Shown in pieces: positions 37,093 to 48,992 of a stretch of 64,000 bases of DNA. This stretch comes from Onchocerca volvulus (Eukaryota > Nematoda > Chromadorea > Rhabditida > Onchocercidae), in contig HG738137.1 of the NCBI GenBank assembly GCA_000499405.2, positions 8,025,562-8,089,561 of the forward strand. Direction: 5' to 3'. The first letter of the stretch is position 1, and each line of letters starts with the position of its first letter. Position numbers and translations under genes: made by a program. Below the pieces are notes generated by a model. That model saw only the letters and a program-made list of their open reading frames with translations, was not told the origin of the DNA and made no database searches.

Positions 37093-40000
37093 ATAGTAAT
37101 AATTGTGATAAACGGTAAAGAAACAAAATTAGTAGTCCATCACTAACCCAAAAAGTGAAATTGAACCTTTCATACCACTGACTGCAAGAATACCAACAAA
37201 ATTTGACAACTTGCTATCTTGTTTAACAGAATTTCGCAGTGATGGACACCAGGCTGTGCAAAGTATTGTGCTGTAATTCACTTCCAGAAGAAACCACAAA
37301 GAAGCTGAGATCCTGAAATAAGTCAAAGACTAAATTTAGCACATTTTAAGGAAAAAAAAAGACTAGAATTTTTAAAATATGATACAGCTATTTTCCCAGA
37401 AATTAAAATAATGCAATATACCTTTCCGGTTTATTGTCATATAGCCAAAACTGCACATAATCAATATTGCAATTTTTTCGATTTTTTGAAACCAAATATT
37501 CTTCATCAGAAAATACCGTAACAGCTACACATTCACGATCTGAACTTTATTTTATTTTATTTTATTTTTTTCTAATGAGCATATAGAGGATTGTAAATTA
37601 GTGTTCAAAATAACTGTTAAAGATAAAATTCATAAATTCAATAAAAATTTACAGCAGATTAATTTTTTGGGAACATTTCTTTATTAGTTAGTATAACACA
37701 AGCATTCATTTAATTCTCTTTATTTTCTTTCAATAAATTCAATTAAGTTCAAACTAAATTGATTCTAAAACATATTCAATTGTTGATAAAGTGAAATTCT
37801 TAAAGCAGCGCGAATTTTCACTGGCTGCAACAACTAACCATCTTCTAATTTTCGTGGGCAACTTTTGATTGTTGATATTGGTCCTCCGCAATATGAAACA
37901 CAACCAGTTTCGTGTATATCACTTTCAGTTGATACAAAATGCCTGAAATTTAGTCCCTAAATCTGTGGAAGGGAAATGAAATTCTAATTATCAAGGAAGG
38001 AAATTAATGAAGAAAAAATGAATGAAATAATTGTTTGTTCGAATTCCACTTCTTTTTTTTTTTTTTTTATGAATGCTACCATTACTTTTTTGTGATTGCT
38101 AATTCTTCATCATAATCTAAAAAAAAAAAAAAAAAAGAAGAAAAAAAACCTTAACATCCAAATATATAAGCAAAACAAGGTTATGAACACCTCAGATTAT
38201 ACTACGTTTCATCAAATAATGTTCAAAATTTTTGATGAACTCAAGAAATTCACAAATTTCGGTGATTATAATTGAAATTACTGGAATATTAAAATCATCC
38301 GAATATTTAAAGGGCTTCCTCGAATTGTAGAAAACGTATAATATATATGTTTGAATATAAATATGCTATTTAATTATAAAGTTTATTTCATAAACCATTA
38401 GGATACTCAGCATAAAAATCAATTGAATTTAAAATTAGTTCTATCAAACTTACACTTTTTTCGTCTTATAATGCAAAGGTTTGGGTACAAAAACTGGCAA
38501 CCTCTGCCTGTCATCAACTATCCGATCTTTTTGAACATTTTTCATATTTGTACTTCGACTTTTACTCGATGATGCCGACTGCCACTCGTAGCTATTGCCA
38601 GGAGGAAGTATTATAGGAATCGAGCATTTATCAAGCATAATATTCAAGTCTTCACTGCAATTCAGGAACCATAAAATTAAAAAAAAAAAAAAAAAGAAGA
38701 ATTTCAAGAATTTCAAAAAAAATTAGAAGGAAAATTTCAAGATTTAAAAATTTTCCAAATAAAAATTAGAATAAAATGTAAGTACAGAAATCATGAAGAT
38801 CACAAACCTGAAATCACAGGGTGCAACACGTTTGAAATTATTTGGATGATGCTCAAATTGGACAAGAACGTCGCAAAGAGATTCCTTTTCTCTCTGCGCC
38901 CTAAGCAATTCATTGGCTCGATCGATCGTTTTCTGATATTGCATCAATTCAGATGGTGTTGGAGCACTTGCTAAAATCCAATATTTTTTCGTTAATTAAC
39001 TGGAAAAATTCGCGCCCAAAGAGCAAAGAGCAATTTTCATTTAAGGTGAAGAATGGGATATGAATAGAGAAAAAGCAAAAAGGATGCATTCAACTTCATC
39101 CAAGTAAACCAGAAACATTAATTTTACAAATAAGGAAATTACTCAATTTAATATACCTTCAAGGTTTGTACTTTTGAATTTGAATCGTTTAACTCCATCG
39201 GACACTTTCATACGTGAACTTTTCTCTGGTAAATATCCCTGTGCTATTGATGGTACTTTCTGCTTATCGGATTTTTTTTTCTGTAATTAGTAAAGAATTA
39301 ATCGTGAAGAAAGACTTGAAGAACTGGTAAAAAAAGATTTCAAGGCATTTTTTAAATGATAAAATAGTACTTTATTGATCAATTTTTTGAAAGAGAAAGA
39401 TTCGGTTCATAACGATATTTGTAAATGCTAAACAAACGCTTATATCAATAATATTCTTCTGTTCGTATTCAATTTTGTCTCTACAATCTTATCGTTTTCT
39501 AAAAGATTGAGTTAACTTATAAAAATATTATTCTAATATTTAGCAATATTCCTGCTTTAACTTTCACTAAAAAACAGTTATATTTTGGTAGACTTCTAGC
39601 ATGAAAAAAGTTGATTTCAACAGAAATGAATCTTTCATCTGACATAATTAGAAGAATAAGCTTAAGAAAGTTTACCCAAAATATTCTTTATAAACATACT
39701 TTTCTCAATTTCCTTGAAATATCCATATCCAGATCATCACTTTCTGAATTTTCAGAGTATGATTCATCGTTCGAACTAAAAATCTTTCACTATAACCTAA
39801 CACTAATAGTGACTATTTTAAAATGGAAAACTTCTGATTAACTTCATTCAGAAATAGAAATTTTAACAAAACCTTTCTCCTTTCCCTCTTGTTTTCGAAT
39901 CTGCACATATGGCCAAATGTTCACGACCATCTGCTACGGTAGATGTAAGTCCACATTTCCAACATTTCCAAGGCAGTTGATCCTATAAAAGCCAGTGAAC

Positions 40001-42429
40001 TTTAAAAATTCGATCAATTTCTATGAGATTTTCTTTTTTTTTTTATTTATTTAAAAGCAATCTTTTCATTTCATTCAATGAATCATTTAAATTTGCATAT
40101 TCTTAAACAATTATTAGATAACTCTATTCTTCTGCAATTATATTTAAACCATTGAAAGCTTTAATAAATATATCTTTTACAGAAGTAAAACACATTTTCA
40201 TGCAACTGAAATTAGTTTGTGCAAAATGAAAAAGTTACCCTCTCCTGACCGCATCTTTCGAGATGATATGACAATGCATAGCGATGTCCATATTTTTGTG
40301 TACAGTTCAATGTTTCGATATTCAAACACGGCAAAATTTCTAATGCATTCATTGAAACCCGTAATATTTTCGCTTTTGTAACTTTATCAAGAGCTCGAAA
40401 CACATCAGCCTTGCCCTATTAGGAAAAAATAATACAATATTCAATAATGACAAAATTTTTGGATATATTATGGAAAGTCTATTTTTCTAGGCTATCCAAA
40501 TTTTTGAATAAATTGACATAATTTGTATAGAATCTCAAATAAATCGTACCTAAAACAATTTTATTTTATCATTTAATTTGAAATTATAACCAAAATAAGA
40601 AAAAAATTACCATATATTTGAAATATTCCGGTAATTTCAGACATTTATCTACATGGTTGACAATATCTTCTGCGTTCTTCAAAGTTTTTGTACACTTCTC
40701 ATTCAAACATTTCACTGTGCCATCACTACTCTCCGCAAATGCTCGCAATGCAAGTTGTTGCTTTTCCATTTTTGATAGTACAGCCCAACTGGTTGTATGA
40801 CCCTGCAAATGACAGCATCAAAATAAAGATGAGCTTTGAATTTAAGAATCAAGCATTGTATTTGTAATTTAAGAAAATGTGTTGCGAATCCAAGTTTAAT
40901 TATTCATCATTCATCATCTTCATTGTATTATTCCAGCTCTTTTGTGTTCCTATTAGGAAGATTTCCAGCAAAACTTTAAAATTCCTTTACAAATAGCTAT
41001 GTCTTCAATCACTCATCCACGCTTTCCTCACTTCTGGTGAAACACCGCACTATTTAGTAGAAGGAAATTTGCCTTGATTTAGATCTAACTATTTTCTAAT
41101 CACGGAGTTTTTTGGTTTTTTTTTTTTTTTTTTTTTTTTTTAAGTGAATTGAATAACGAAAAGTCCTTCATCCTTTCGATTCTTTGAATGTCATTTTTGA
41201 CTATTATTGTAATTGCAGTTACTCTTTTTGATCCATTAAATTACCATAAAATAATAAAGAATAAATGAACAACTACATATTTGAAAAATTAGATTGCAAA
41301 ATATCACGAAAAACAATCTCCGGCGCTACCTATCAAAATGTTTCATTTCATTGAGAATAAATTTCTTTTAATTTGAAAATTTTCTCTTTTTATAATTTGA
41401 AATAATTTATAAGTATACTTACTCGATAAGCAGCATATTCAGCATATTTCTCCGGTGGTCGTCTTCGAGTTCGTTTCTGAAATAAGTATCATCATTCATT
41501 AATATCCAATATCATCCGAAAATTGGATTCTAATTTAAATATATATTTGTTATCGGTTTTTTCTCTCTTTCTTTTATCTAAAAACATATTCGCATATATT
41601 TACGAAGTTTATTTTGAAAAAAAGATGACAAGATTTCTTTTTTCATTTCTTCCTCTATACTCATTTCTTTCTTCCAAAACAGTATTTTTATTCATCCACA
41701 ACACTATACCGGTTGAAAATATTACCTTAGCAGATTTTGAGGACCGAACGGTAGCAACATTCTCTGTTTCGTCAAATGATTGGCTGTAATCGGATTTGTC
41801 ATCATCTGAATGGCTACCTTTCTCATCTTCGGAGATGTTCTGGAAACGATTTTGAAAATAACATAAATTATATCTGGCATTAAATCCAGCACTCTTTTAA
41901 GAAAATCAAAAAGTATTCATCAGTGACAATATTCGGAAAAGCAACTTTGATTTCCGATAAATTCTACAAAAAAAAAAATACTGAAAGATCTCGGTTTCCA
42001 GATTTCAAAAAGAAAAATCGATTGATCATTTAGGAACTAATATCTTATAAGGACTAATAAAATTTAACTTCTTATAAATCCGGAGGATTTTTAAAATTTA
42101 CTATAAGATATTGATCATTCCCCAAATTTCATAAAAATTATATGGCATAAAAATACGAAAATCTTAATTAGTTCAAAGTACTATTTTAAGCAATTTTCAA
42201 ATTTTTCTGAAGAAGATCCCATTTCTTAAATATTTCGGAAATAAATTAATAAAATCAGTGACAATAAATCCATTATCACAACCTGCTCTTCTTGTCGTTC
42301 CTTCTTTTTATTATTTTTTCGGATAATTCTCTCATTGGTTTTGGCTGCTTTAATGTTAGCATTATTTCGATTATTCGTCGCTGAATTTTTGTCATCCTTT
42401 TTCTTTGAGTTTCTTAAATTCTTTTTCAT
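33852..42429 (-). CDS. Zinc-knuckle/WD40 protein, TFIIIC subunit GTF3C2-like
   Basis: Twenty-one exons (42283-42429, 41726-41839, 41423-41476, 40611-40802, 40239-40415, 39873-39982, 39700-39775, 39157-39280, 38808-38970, 38454-38654, 37839-37942, 37422-37539, 37148-37312, 36895-36938, 36537-36719, 36073-36183, 35742-35839, 35499-35644, 35113-35308, 34447-34590, 33852-33998) join in phase into about 937 codons. Residues 1-105 are Lys- then Asp/Ser-rich, with KRTRRRPPEKY near 88-98. Zinc-knuckle-like motifs lie at about 137-159 (C-x4-C-x12-H-x3-C) and 235-254 (C-x2-C-x11-H-x3-C), with a half-site at about 207-224. The C-terminal half has WD40-like strands (HVLIWDL, LIRIYDL) and TAWCPSLRN / GILAVSG, reminiscent of GTF3C2, which binds the B-box of Pol III genes within TFIIIC. 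The length fits that family. Structure is well supported; function is tentative. Exon 14 has an alternative donor at 36885. Confidence 0.68.
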
Positions 42430-43770
42430 CTACAGAAAAAAAAGAGATTAACAAATTTATGATTAAAATTAAAATTCATAGAGAAATGGATGAATTGAAG
42501 AAAGACCAATAATTATTACGTTTTGAAAAGATATCATGAAATTTATTTAAAACAATTAGCATAAATACACACACAAACATACAGACATATACGAATATAT
42601 AACATACAATCATTTATATTTAAACAAAAAATTTTAACTAAAAATCTTTTTTATAAACAAAATGTGTAATATTACTTCATCAAATTTTTGTACTAATATA
42701 TTGGAATACAATTTTCACCATCAAATGATTTAATTCCAATAAATATTTCGTTAATAATTCAAATATTTAATTTAAAAAATAGTGGATTAAAATAAAAATT
42801 TAAATGAATTAAAATATTAAAAGAAGAAAAATTTAAACGAGTTAAAATAAAACAATAGGGAAAAAGATAATGCAAAATAAACGAAGTAAACCTTTTATAC
42901 AAAAGAAATTCATTTTCAAGAATTGCAACGAACTTGTGACCGAACTGATTGATAGAATTACAATAAATTCAAGTTATAATTTTATTAACTGAAGTTGAAA
43001 AACGAAGATCATGTGTAATTTGGCCTTGTTTAATTAAAAAAAAACATACCAAAAATTTAAAAAACCCAACCATATAAAGTAGCAAATCAAATAATGAAGT
43101 TAAAACTATTACAACTAGCAAAAAATTTATAAATAACACACCCCGGAACCGATCCTATATCTATTTTGCTGCCACAGTTACAGTATGCCAGAAAATGTTT
43201 CATGATCCAATGCGTAAGAAAAAGCTTAATAAGGGATGAATGAATAATTGTAACTCAATTTATGTATTTGTAAATTTCTTTTTTTAATTACAATAATTAT
43301 TATTCATTTTGCTTCTTCATTATTAATATTCGACTTTTATTTCAATTAAAATCTCAAGAAAAAAATATGTCATGCAAATTCTTACTGTAACTTTTCTTAA
43401 TTTTTGATAACAATTGAAATGAACTGAGAAATTCTTTTCCGTCAATGTTTTCTTCATGAAATTTTCATCATTTTTCTTCAAAAAAAAAAAGAAAAAAAAG
43501 ATTTATAAGGAAGAAACAAAAAGTTTCTTACTTTTTATGAATTAGTTTGACAATTGAAAATAAGAATTGGATTTTTTTGAAATAATAATTGCTAAAAGTA
43601 ATATTTAAATAGGTATGTGAATGTGTACTGTTATTACCATCATATTCATGTAACCTATTTTGGATTATTATAGGCCATACGATTCTTCGATAATGGGTGA
43701 ATGAATTAGGTCAACGAAGGACGTTTCCCTCCATCGGGTAAATTTTGCCCGCTCCTTTAATATTGTAAAA
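42430..43770. promoter_or_regulatory. Divergent intergenic region between TFIIIC-like and lipocalin genes
   Basis: 1.34 kb between two divergently transcribed starts. On the minus strand a TTTCTGTAG acceptor abuts the ATG at 42429, so the mRNA is either trans-spliced there or has an upstream exon. One candidate exon at 43386-43457 (24 in-frame codons, donor GTAAGA) would extend the protein. A slightly more GC-rich stretch lies at 43700-43760 before the lipocalin ATG and contains an imperfect CGGGTAAATTTTGCCCG palindrome. No defined promoter element identified. Confidence 0.4.
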
Positions 43771-46700
43771 ATGCTTCATCACACTTTCATCATTCTTTTC
43801 CTATTTTTCCCTAAATTTTCTTATACAGGTAATTCATATTAAATTAATTATCTCATTATTTAAATACTAATTTAATGAAATACGCAGTTTTTATTATCCG
43901 TAATGTTTGACTTGCATATTTTTGCCATGATCAAATGTACTGATAATGAAATAAGCAGATGTTATGTTGATTGGTTTGTGATCAATCAAATGGTTTCTAT
44001 TCTCTCATTAAGAAGAAAATGAAATAAATAAGCAAATTAAAGGAAATCATTACATCGTTTGCCAGAAATTAATTATGCAACAATAATTTCCTTTAATTAT
44101 TTTTTCATCAAATATGATCAATACCAAATTATCAAACTTAATATATATAATTACAAAAATCATGTAACATATGATATTTGATGTACAAAGCAATTTGCTT
44201 ATTTAAAATTAATTATCTAATTATCTTGGTCAATAAAAAATGTTTGCGAAATAAAATTTAAAAAATTTACACTCAACAAAATCAAAATATATAAAATTTT
44301 CTGATATAAAAATTTTAGTCAAATATCTTGGTGGTATACCAGTACCTGGTCGTTCAGTACCACCGATACGAATTTTTGAACTTTATGCTAAATCTTGCAA
44401 ACCAAATGATCGAACATCAGCTGTGATAACCGAACAATTAAGCAATGTTAGGCAATTGTAAAATAATTTTTGTTTTCTCTAAATTTCAGTTATACAATTC
44501 TTGTCATTCAGTTGTTTTGTTTATTAATAAATTTTAAAATTTCAGTAAATATTTCAAATGTTATGAATAGCATTCTTTTTTTCCTCTTATAATATATTCT
44601 TTTAATTATTTTAAGGTTTAAATAAATTATTTATTATAAGGCTTAAATAGACTAACAATTGCAAGTCTTTTTTTTTTTTGATAATGTAAACTTTTTTATT
44701 TGAAGTTATTGCAAAAAATAGATGCAAGCGATATTGCAAGTAATCTGTATAATTCATTATATATGGCTGTTGGTGATATTAATATTATCAAATTAATGGG
44801 TAAATGGTTTATGGTTAGTAAATTTCTATTAAATTTTATTTTTAAAAAATAATCTTCAATTTCAATACTTTTTTCTTCTTGTATCGATAATTTATTGAGA
44901 AAAACTAAAAAATTACTTTAAAAACTACTGAATTTACAGGTGGTTGACACACCAAGTGTCCATCATGAGTATTGTCCAATATTTTATTGTGAGTTTTATT
45001 TGTTTCTTTCTTTATTGATGGTAATTAAATTTCTGTTTCATTTTTCCTTTAAATTGTTTTTACTTTTACTTTTTTTTTCTCTGTACTTCAGTTGAATTAT
45101 TGGATAAAACACTGTATACGGCAACATTTACGGTACGGCAATATTCGCGAAATACGGAAAAGATTAAAATTTTGGAAGGATATGGTAGAAAAATGGGGCC
45201 AGATCCAGCGGAATTACTCATTAATATTGGCCATCCGGCTGATCCATGTCCATGTAAGCGTGATTTGCACGTCAAAATATTTAGCTAAAAATTTGAAACA
45301 AGCGTAGCATAAAATATGAATAAACAAATATTCCGATTCAAATAACAATTGAGCGTAAATATTTCCGACATAGATTCCATGTTAACTGAAATTTTTTCGC
45401 ATTAACGTACATTAACGTTTAATTATCCTAATATTTTTAATTCAATTACATGCTAGCGATATTATCCTATTTGTTATTGGGGAAAAATATCTGATAGCTT
45501 TGTAATTTGTATTGTAGAAAACCAGGAATCAGGTAATATTTTTACTATGGCGCAAAAAAAAATTATGTTAGCATACGCGCAAATAAAAGTTTTCAAATGA
45601 AGCTGAATTAGAGATTGCTTCTTGTTGTTGATTGATTCCACTAGGTCAACAAAAGTCTTTTTTGAGTTTGTAAGATATTATACGCAATATTGCACTTATA
45701 CAATAGTAAAGATTAAATGAACAATATACTGTAAATAATGAAAGGATACTAACAATCGTTTGAATATTCACTAAATTTTCATATTTTCCTTTTGTGACTG
45801 TCCTTCTTTTTCCGTCTCATCACTGTTGTTATTCCCGCTTAGTTGTCGCTTGCGATGTTGAAACCGTTTTCGGAGCTGAACTGGAACTAAACTACCGCTG
45901 ATACTGATGTTGAAGATAGTGCTTGAAAGACAATGATATTATTGACTCGGAAAGCTTTCTTTTCTGTTAATCATCCTTAGTTTTGATGTGAATGAATATT
46001 TACAGCACATTAATCATACAAAAGATTGGTATCAGGACAAAGACCAACGGATAGGAGATAAGCAATGCTTAAAACATTGTAAAAAAAAAAAAAAAAAACA
46101 CAGAACCTTTAGTCCTTACAACATTCAGACAATCAACATGATTGACAACCCTTAAGATATAATCCACATGAGCGCTGTTAGCAGATTGGAAGATGAGAGA
46201 ATAAAGGTCATTGTGCAGCGATATAAATGAGTGATTCACATGTCTGAGAAATATTACGAATTTTTACTGTAAACAACAGATTATTTTAACATTTTGGTTT
46301 TATCGACATCTGTAAGCACAAGTATTCTTTTATCGTCGTAAAAAATATAAGAATGAGTAATATAATTATCATTAAAATTATTAATATATCGCTGTAAATA
46401 TTTGATATGCCATAAGTTTAGGCTAAATGTAAAATTAATTTCCTCTATGCATGTCATTTTATTTAATTTTCAAAAATTTTATTTATTTAAAATTTCACAT
46501 AGATATTTCGAAGTTTTCAATTCAATCATTCTTATCAATTTTCATTCATTATATATGGTTTTAAGGCGTTGCTATAATTTTTTTCAGATTCAATAGTACG
46601 TAGCGGGCCAATTAATCATAATGAACAGTATGATTATATCATTTTAACTCAGCCACTTAAATATCCAATTATGGTCCTTGCACGTGATCCGATTGATTTT

Positions 46701-47222
46701 GAAAATAAATATAAGGAAGAGGTAATAGATGAGAGTCATAACCATATGATTAATTAATCTTAATTAATGTTAGATATTACAATCATTAAAAAATGTTTTA
46801 AATTTAAGTTAAATGAAAAGCAAAATTGAAAAATAAGTTTTTAAAAAAAATTAAATTTATTAGATTACTTTATTAAAAATATTTTAAATTTAAGTTGAAT
46901 TAGAAGTGAAATTGAAGAATAAGTTTGAAAAACTAAATTTATTACATGAAGTAAAAGAGTTTTGCCAAATTAAAATTGGTTTTATTTGAATAAACAAATA
47001 ATGATTATTTATTTTTTATTTTGACTGTTTGATTTAAACGATTTTTCAAAAGTCATCATTTGAATATAACTTCCTTTTTCAATATTTTTTTAATTTTTTT
47101 AGGTTAAAACATTTTTGGGAAATCAACGTTTTTGGCATTCATCATTTTCACTTAAGAATACCGTTCTTTTTCTCAATACAACAGATTGTTTCCGAACAAA
47201 TCAGTATAATATTGGATTTTGA
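43771..47222 (+). CDS. Secreted lipocalin-domain protein
   Basis: Seven exons (43771-43828, 44319-44446, 44706-44813, 44940-44988, 45092-45253, 46588-46721, 47103-47222) close in phase to about 252 residues. The first exon encodes a hydrophobic leader, MLHHTFIILFLFFPKFSYT, a clear signal peptide. The lipocalin signature GKWF is at about residues 94-97, followed by TYR/THR-rich beta-strand sequence (TLYTATFTVRQYSRN) and a later strand region DYIILTQPLKYPIMVLARD typical of the barrel's last strands. Four cysteines after the leader could form two disulfides. Nematode lipocalins bind lipids or other hydrophobic ligands and act extracellularly, for example in cuticle or apical matrix; the ligand here is unknown. 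Reading through the donor at 45254 would end after about 11 codons, so a truncated form is possible. Confidence 0.82.
45254..46587. other. Large lipocalin intron with dispersed repeat
   Basis: 1.33 kb, much larger than this gene's other introns. It holds the dispersed repeat at 46140-46310, an A run at 46080-46098 and a 58-codon open stretch on the minus strand at 45771-45944 that I could not turn into a gene. Confidence 0.6.
46140..46310 (+). repeat. Dispersed intronic repeat, copy 1
   Basis: Matches 62165-62330 in the same orientation. Shared words in order: CCCTT(T)AAG, AATCCACATGAG, TTAGCAGA, AAGAT, AGATAAAG/GAATAAAGGTCATTGTG, ATAAATGA, CTGAG, then CAGATTATT. Identity looks around 70 percent by eye with small indels. 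It lies in the fifth intron of the lipocalin gene. Confidence 0.75.
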
Positions 47223-48067
47223 TTTATTTTTAAATTACTGTAATGGTTATCTTTTATCACGTTATAACTTTGATTAGCAGAAAAAAAGAGAAACCTTTAC
47301 TGATTTTGCAGTGTCCAGATCAGATTTCTAACCCTTTTAATTGATAAAACATTTTATTTCTGGACAACTTTCGTATTCGTTTGACAAAATATTAAAGGCT
47401 AAAATTTATCAGTCGGATTGGATTTAATTTAATCCATTAAATTTGATAAAAATTAGTTCTTTCTCTTATTAAAAATATGAAATTGCATTTTCCCTATCAA
47501 AACAGGTGCAAGTGAACTAACTTAGTATTGTGATGTCACTTCGAAAAAATGACAAGTGTCAAATGCAAAATGTCACCTACTATTTACTTTCCACACTTTA
47601 TATATAATTTAGGTTCAATTTTCTCGATATCGATATTTTTTTTTATTTTATTAATAAGATAAGAATTTGTTCACGTTCATTTAAAATATGCATGAATAGA
47701 AGCCATAATGATTATGTAAATTTCGATGAAATTAGCCATCACAAGAATCAACTCAAAAATTGAAAATTTCGCTCTCATCAAATGAATGATTCCGTACTTT
47801 AAAAATATATTCTTTTGATCGATAATTTCATTTTGCATTTCTTTTGATAAAAATTTCAAAGAAACATATATCTATGTATAACGAGGTAGAGAATTCAAAA
47901 ACAACGGAATCATTTATCAACTATTAATATGATATTGACTTCATTCTTAAAGAAATCAAATCATGTAAACTGGAGAACGAAATGTTTTGTAAATCACTCA
48001 TTCAGATCGAATTGATTGAAAAATCAATTAATGCAATTGATTTCACTCGAAAATACGTATTTAATAA
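47223..48067. other. Convergent intergenic spacer
   Basis: 845 bp between the 3' ends of the plus-strand lipocalin gene and the minus-strand small gene. AT-rich; no coding or structured element recognised. Confidence 0.6.
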
Positions 48068-48950
48068 TTATAATTTATCCGCAGAATCTATGATTGCATA
48101 AATAGGACGATACTGAAGCCCATCATGTGATGAGAATAATGAACTTGTTCCATTGGCTGATAAGTAACATGTTCCTAATTTTACATCATCGAATACTTCA
48201 CTGCAAATTAAATAATTTATTATGAATCAAAGCAAAAAAAATTTGAATAGTTATGTAATATTTAAAAAATTAAGTTAGTAATATTTGAAATTATTATGGC
48301 ACATCTACTGTTCCCGAAAATTTTAAACACTGGTATCGATTGTTTCAATCTGTAAAATTAATGTTTTTGCTTGAATTAAGCAATGTGCAACAATTTTTAT
48401 CTTTCCTCGAGACCAATATAAATTTTTATCAAGTCTTCTGCACAATCTGTTTCATATTAAACCATAAAGATAATGCTTACATTGCACCTTTCGAATTGTT
48501 CTCGTGATTCCGTCTCGTTGTCAGTCTTCACTACAAATGTTGATGCTTCAACATCCTCTCCACTAAATATCACAATAGTATTCCGATATAAGTAGCTTGT
48601 TCTTTAATTAAAAAATATCAATAAAATCTTTTGGGAATGCTACAATTTCTTAGATTCTATACATAAAAATTCAATATTACATAGAATGTTATGTTATTAA
48701 AACAGAAGGAAAAACAAAATCAGAAATTGAAAAGAATTAACAAATCGGACGTGAAATAAGTAACAGACAAAGAGAGAAAAACATTGATCACTTCTATCAC
48801 AAAATTCGTTTACCTCTGATACAGTAAAGAGAAAATGTCTAAACTATAAAGAAGGCATTATTGATGATATCTGGTCATGACTTGCATACATGTCAATATA
48901 TGCGTAATTTTATTAGTTAAATTAAAGAGTTCGCCGCTCGCTAGAGGCAT
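48068..48950 (-). CDS. Unidentified ~97-residue protein downstream of BUD22-like gene
   Basis: I do not recognise this protein. Four candidate exons, 48890-48950, 48814-48838, 48488-48562 and 48068-48200, join in phase to 97 codons plus stop. The N-terminus reads MPLASGELFNLTNKITHILT, the middle is acidic (DNETESREQFE), and the C-terminus contains SLFSSHDGLQYRPIYAIIDS. The ATG is only 42 bp after the BUD22-like stop, and a good acceptor, TTGTTCTCCAG, lies between them (AG at 48966-48967). That fits trans-splicing of a downstream operon cistron. The 25-nt second exon and 51-nt first intron are the weakest parts; the last two exons are more convincing. No signal peptide is obvious. Confidence 0.5.
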
Positions 48951-48992
48951 AATCCCTACTGATAACTGGAGAACAAAAATATACTGAGTGCT

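Noticed and set aside
43130..43230. GC-richer patch considered as a small RNA or spliced-leader gene
   Set aside because: It lacks the filarial SL1 exon sequence and any tRNA-like box pair; nothing supports an RNA gene.
43386..43457. Possible extra first exon (24 codons) for the TFIIIC-like gene
   Set aside because: Phase and donor fit, but there is no family similarity and the ATG at 42429 already has a good acceptor in front; kept only as an alternative.
45092..45307. Second plus-strand frame over the lipocalin fifth exon, and its antisense frame
   Set aside because: Only the frame that joins both neighbouring exons in phase gives lipocalin-like sequence; the others are shadows.
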